From: Bacillota bacterium
Lineage (GTDB): Bacteria > Bacillota > Clostridia > Peptostreptococcales > Acidaminobacteraceae
Direction of reading: 5' to 3'
DNA: 64,000 nt
NCBI GenBank assembly: GCA_025210655.1
Contig: JAOARG010000028.1
Location: forward strand, 40,080-104,079
The position numbers and the translations under genes are program-made. The notes beneath the pieces are model-generated. The model made no database searches. It was given only the letters and a program-made list of their open reading frames with translations, and was not told the DNA's origin. Positions 62,367-64,000 of this stretch are shown here, in pieces; position 1 is the first letter of the stretch; every line of letters begins with the position of its first letter.

Positions 62367-63464
62367 ATGGATGATGCTTATGGAAAAATATTATTTGTAG
62401 ATGATGAAAGCTTCATTCTTAGCAGTATAAGGAGAGCTTTAAGGAGACAGAATGTAGAATCATTTTATGCAGAGAATGGTCATGAAGCACTAGAAATATT
62501 GGAAAATAATGATATTGATATTATAGTTTCAGATATGCGAATGCCCATAATGAATGGAATGGAGCTCCTAAGAAAAGTAAGGGATAAGCACCCAAAAGTA
62601 TATAGACTTATACTTAGTGGTCAGGTGGATCAAAGTGAAGTATTTAAAGCAATTATGTCCGGTCTTGCCTTCGAGTATCTGACAAAACCTTGGTCAAATG
62701 AGCTACTTATTTCAAAAATAGATCATATACTTGAAATTAGACGTATACTAAAAAATGAAAAAATAAGTAATCTTATAAATAGTATTTCCCATCTTCCCAA
62801 GAATATAGATATACTAAGGAAATTTGAAGAAGCGGTAAATAAAGAAGAATCAATAGAAAGGATTTCACAAATAATTGTTGAGGATGTATCAATAACCACA
62901 AAAATACTACAAATGGTCAACTCAGCGTATTATACAAATAAGCGTATATCAAGTGTGCAAGAAGCCCTGACAAGACTAGGATTAAACAGTGTTAAAGGGT
63001 TGATATTGACCTCAACATTTATGGCAGAAGATAGTCTTTCCACATGGCAAAGAAAGAAGCTAGATATAATTATGGCAGAAATATTGAAAGTGAATAAACA
63101 GTTTTTAATTGACTATAAGAATGAAACAAAAAAAGAAATACCAGAGGAGTTTTCTTCAATAGCACTACTACATAATATAGGGAAAATAATAACTTTAGTT
63201 TATTTGCCAGAAAGACATAAGGAGATACTAAAGATATCAGAAGAAAAAGAAATAGACTATCATCCAGCTGAGCTGGAATTAGGTCTAGAAGGAGAAAGCC
63301 ACAATGAAATAGGAGCCTATTTTTTAGACCTATGGAACTTTTCAAAAACAAACGTAGAAGCAGCCCTTTATCATTATGATATAGACAGGGCATCAGAAAA
63401 TCTTAAGGAAGCTCTGAACATTTTAGAAAGATCAAGTGAAAAAGTTAAGAGTTTGGAGCTATAG
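62367..63464 (+). CDS. Response regulator with HDOD output domain
   Basis: A 365-residue protein. The receiver has D12/D13, acceptor D56 (IVSDMRMPIMNG) and LTKPW. An HDOD domain covers about 125-325 (DVSITTKILQMVNSAYYTNK, SVQEALTRLGLNSVKGLILT), with a partial HD-like NIGKII. HDOD proteins act in signalling without known catalysis. ATG 62367 follows GAGAGGAA; TTG 62349 overlaps the kinase. It is the output of the preceding kinase. Confidence 0.93.
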   Translation: MDDAYGKILFVDDESFILSSIRRALRRQNVESFYAENGHEALEILENNDIDIIVSDMRMPIMNGMELLRKVRDKHPKVYRLILSGQVDQSEVFKAIMSGLAFEYLTKPWSNELLISKIDHILEIRRILKNEKISNLINSISHLPKNIDILRKFEEAVNKEESIERISQIIVEDVSITTKILQMVNSAYYTNKRISSVQEALTRLGLNSVKGLILTSTFMAEDSLSTWQRKKLDIIMAEILKVNKQFLIDYKNETKKEIPEEFSSIALLHNIGKIITLVYLPERHKEILKISEEKEIDYHPAELELGLEGESHNEIGAYFLDLWNFSKTNVEAALYHYDIDRASENLKEALNILERSSEKVKSLEL

Positions 63465-63502
63465 TAGTAATATATAAATGAATAGTGAATATAAAAGGAA
63501 AT

Positions 63503-63534
63503 ATCCCATAGTAATCAATAAATTGCTATGGGAT
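63503..63534 (+). terminator. Hairpin after the HDOD regulator gene
   Basis: ATCCCATAG and CTATGGGAT pair around TAATCAATAAATTG. The T-tract after it is weak (AATTAATTTG). Confidence 0.5.
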
Positions 63535-63649
63535 AATTAATTTGTATTGTTAATACATAACAAAAGAAGTGAATTTTCTGAAAATTCTCTTTAAAAATTT
63601 TAAAAAGAGAGTATAATAGGATATAGAGAAAAAAACGGGGGCGCATAAG

Positions 63650-63829
63650 ATGGAAATCACAAGAAACAGACTTGGAAAATGGATAGTTCAGTTTTCCATA
63701 ATGCTATTACTGTTACATTTTTGGGTTAACCTATCAATGACAAAATCATTAAAAATTTCAATCCTAACAATAATCGTACTCGGAACAATAGACATGATGG
63801 GAAGATCATGCAAGAGAAAAGTTCACTAA
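63650..63829 (+). CDS. Small membrane protein, 59 residues
   Basis: A short ORF coding MEITRNRLGKWIVQFSIMLL and 39 further residues, with a hydrophobic segment (about 11-27) and a second (about 36-47), ending in a basic tail CKRKVH. GGGGG lies eight bases before the ATG and a TATAAT at 63612-63617 could be its -10. A terminator follows at once. I do not recognise the family; the clean expression signals argue that it is real. Confidence 0.6.
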   Translation: MEITRNRLGKWIVQFSIMLLLLHFWVNLSMTKSLKISILTIIVLGTIDMMGRSCKRKVH

Positions 63830-63832
63830 AAT

Positions 63833-63857
63833 TACACCCTTGGGTGTATTTTTTTTT
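63833..63857 (+). terminator. Terminator after the small membrane protein
   Basis: TACACCC and GGGTGTA form a tight stem, followed by a run of T residues to 63857. The group II intron begins three bases later. Confidence 0.85.
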
Positions 63858-63860
63858 ACT

Positions 63861-64000
63861 GTGTGCCAGGCATGGCACTAATCTTACTGGTGCAAGTCCA
63901 GTCACGGGTATTTACCGCCAAGTGTAGCGAACCACAAGTTGATATCAGTAATGATATAGATGAAGGAAGTGGTGTAGCAAAATTCTTGAGCCTACGAACA
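63861..64000 (+). mobile_element. Group II intron, class C-like, 5' end only
   Basis: The sequence opens GTGTGCCAGGCATGG, the conserved group II 5' end of the GUGYG type, and continues with domain I features (GGTGCAAGTCCAGTCACGGG; GATGAAGGAAGTGGTGTAGC; GAGCCTACGAACA) in the order seen in class C introns such as that of Oceanobacillus iheyensis. It sits immediately after a terminator hairpin and T-run, the preferred target of class C introns. The reverse transcriptase and 3' end lie beyond the window. Confidence 0.85.

Noticed and set aside
63465..63649. Additional gene before the small membrane protein
   Set aside because: Only a weak hairpin and a probable promoter are present.

Overview
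The window is a stretch of chromosome from an AT-rich, Gram-positive anaerobe of the Clostridia. The evidence is strong GGAGG-type ribosome binding sites, frequent TTG starts, a Firmicutes-style Prp/L27 pair, a leucine T-box, lipoprotein signal peptides without an outer-membrane apparatus, and a conserved clostridial gene order (radical SAM pair, RNase G, rplU-prp-rpmA, obgE-yhbY, nadD-yqeK-rsfS, leuS). The genus cannot be named from this sequence.

Layout. 1-6600 is a housekeeping block for ribosomal proteins and ribosome assembly. 6650-14580 holds an SRPBCC protein, an HD-GYP c-di-GMP phosphodiesterase response regulator overlapping a binding-protein-type hybrid kinase, a lipoprotein and a second binding-protein-fused kinase. 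14600-19630 is nadD-yqeK-rsfS, T-box-controlled leuS and a YheO-like regulator. 20080-22005 carries an S4 paralogue under a Fur-like box, an unknown protein and a hemerythrin. 22289-30074 looks like a secreted-polysaccharide locus: transglutaminase-like protein, VTC, DUF4956, CotH kinase, a BcsA-like glycosyltransferase with a PilZ c-di-GMP domain, and a GH5 glycanase. An OmpR-type two-component pair follows. 33112-43099 has a CPBP protease, two chemoreceptors, a TetR/MATE pair with Fur-like boxes, and a DAACS symporter. 43575-49418 has a lipoprotein, an NtrB/NtrC-like pair and, just downstream, a near-perfect sigma-54 promoter in front of an HxlR regulator. 50414-54958 is carAB behind a small leader ORF and attenuator. 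The end holds a WYL regulator, a phosphotriesterase-like hydrolase, and a binding protein/kinase/HDOD-regulator operon. A 59-residue membrane protein and the 5' end of a group II intron close the window.

The most unusual content is non-coding. Nearly every long intergenic gap (11.2, 19.8, 32.5, 36.6, 41.4, 43.2, 44.9, 49.6 and 55.1 kb) contains arrays of small hairpins joined by a short linker that is constant within an array (TCTAGG, GCTGGGC, GCCTAA, GGTAGTGTAC or CTAGAC types). In several arrays the left and right halves carry complementary linkers, so the whole could fold into a stack of four-way junctions. Paralogous copies (36.6 vs 49.6 kb; 43.2 vs 55.6 kb) differ by paired compensatory changes in the stems, which argues for selection or a mutational process acting on folding. 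I do not recognise these as a described repeat family.

The genes are dominated by signalling: five histidine kinases, four response regulators, two chemoreceptors, and both removal (HD-GYP) and sensing (PilZ) of c-di-GMP. This fits a motile or biofilm-forming organism that couples nutrient sensing to surface polysaccharide.
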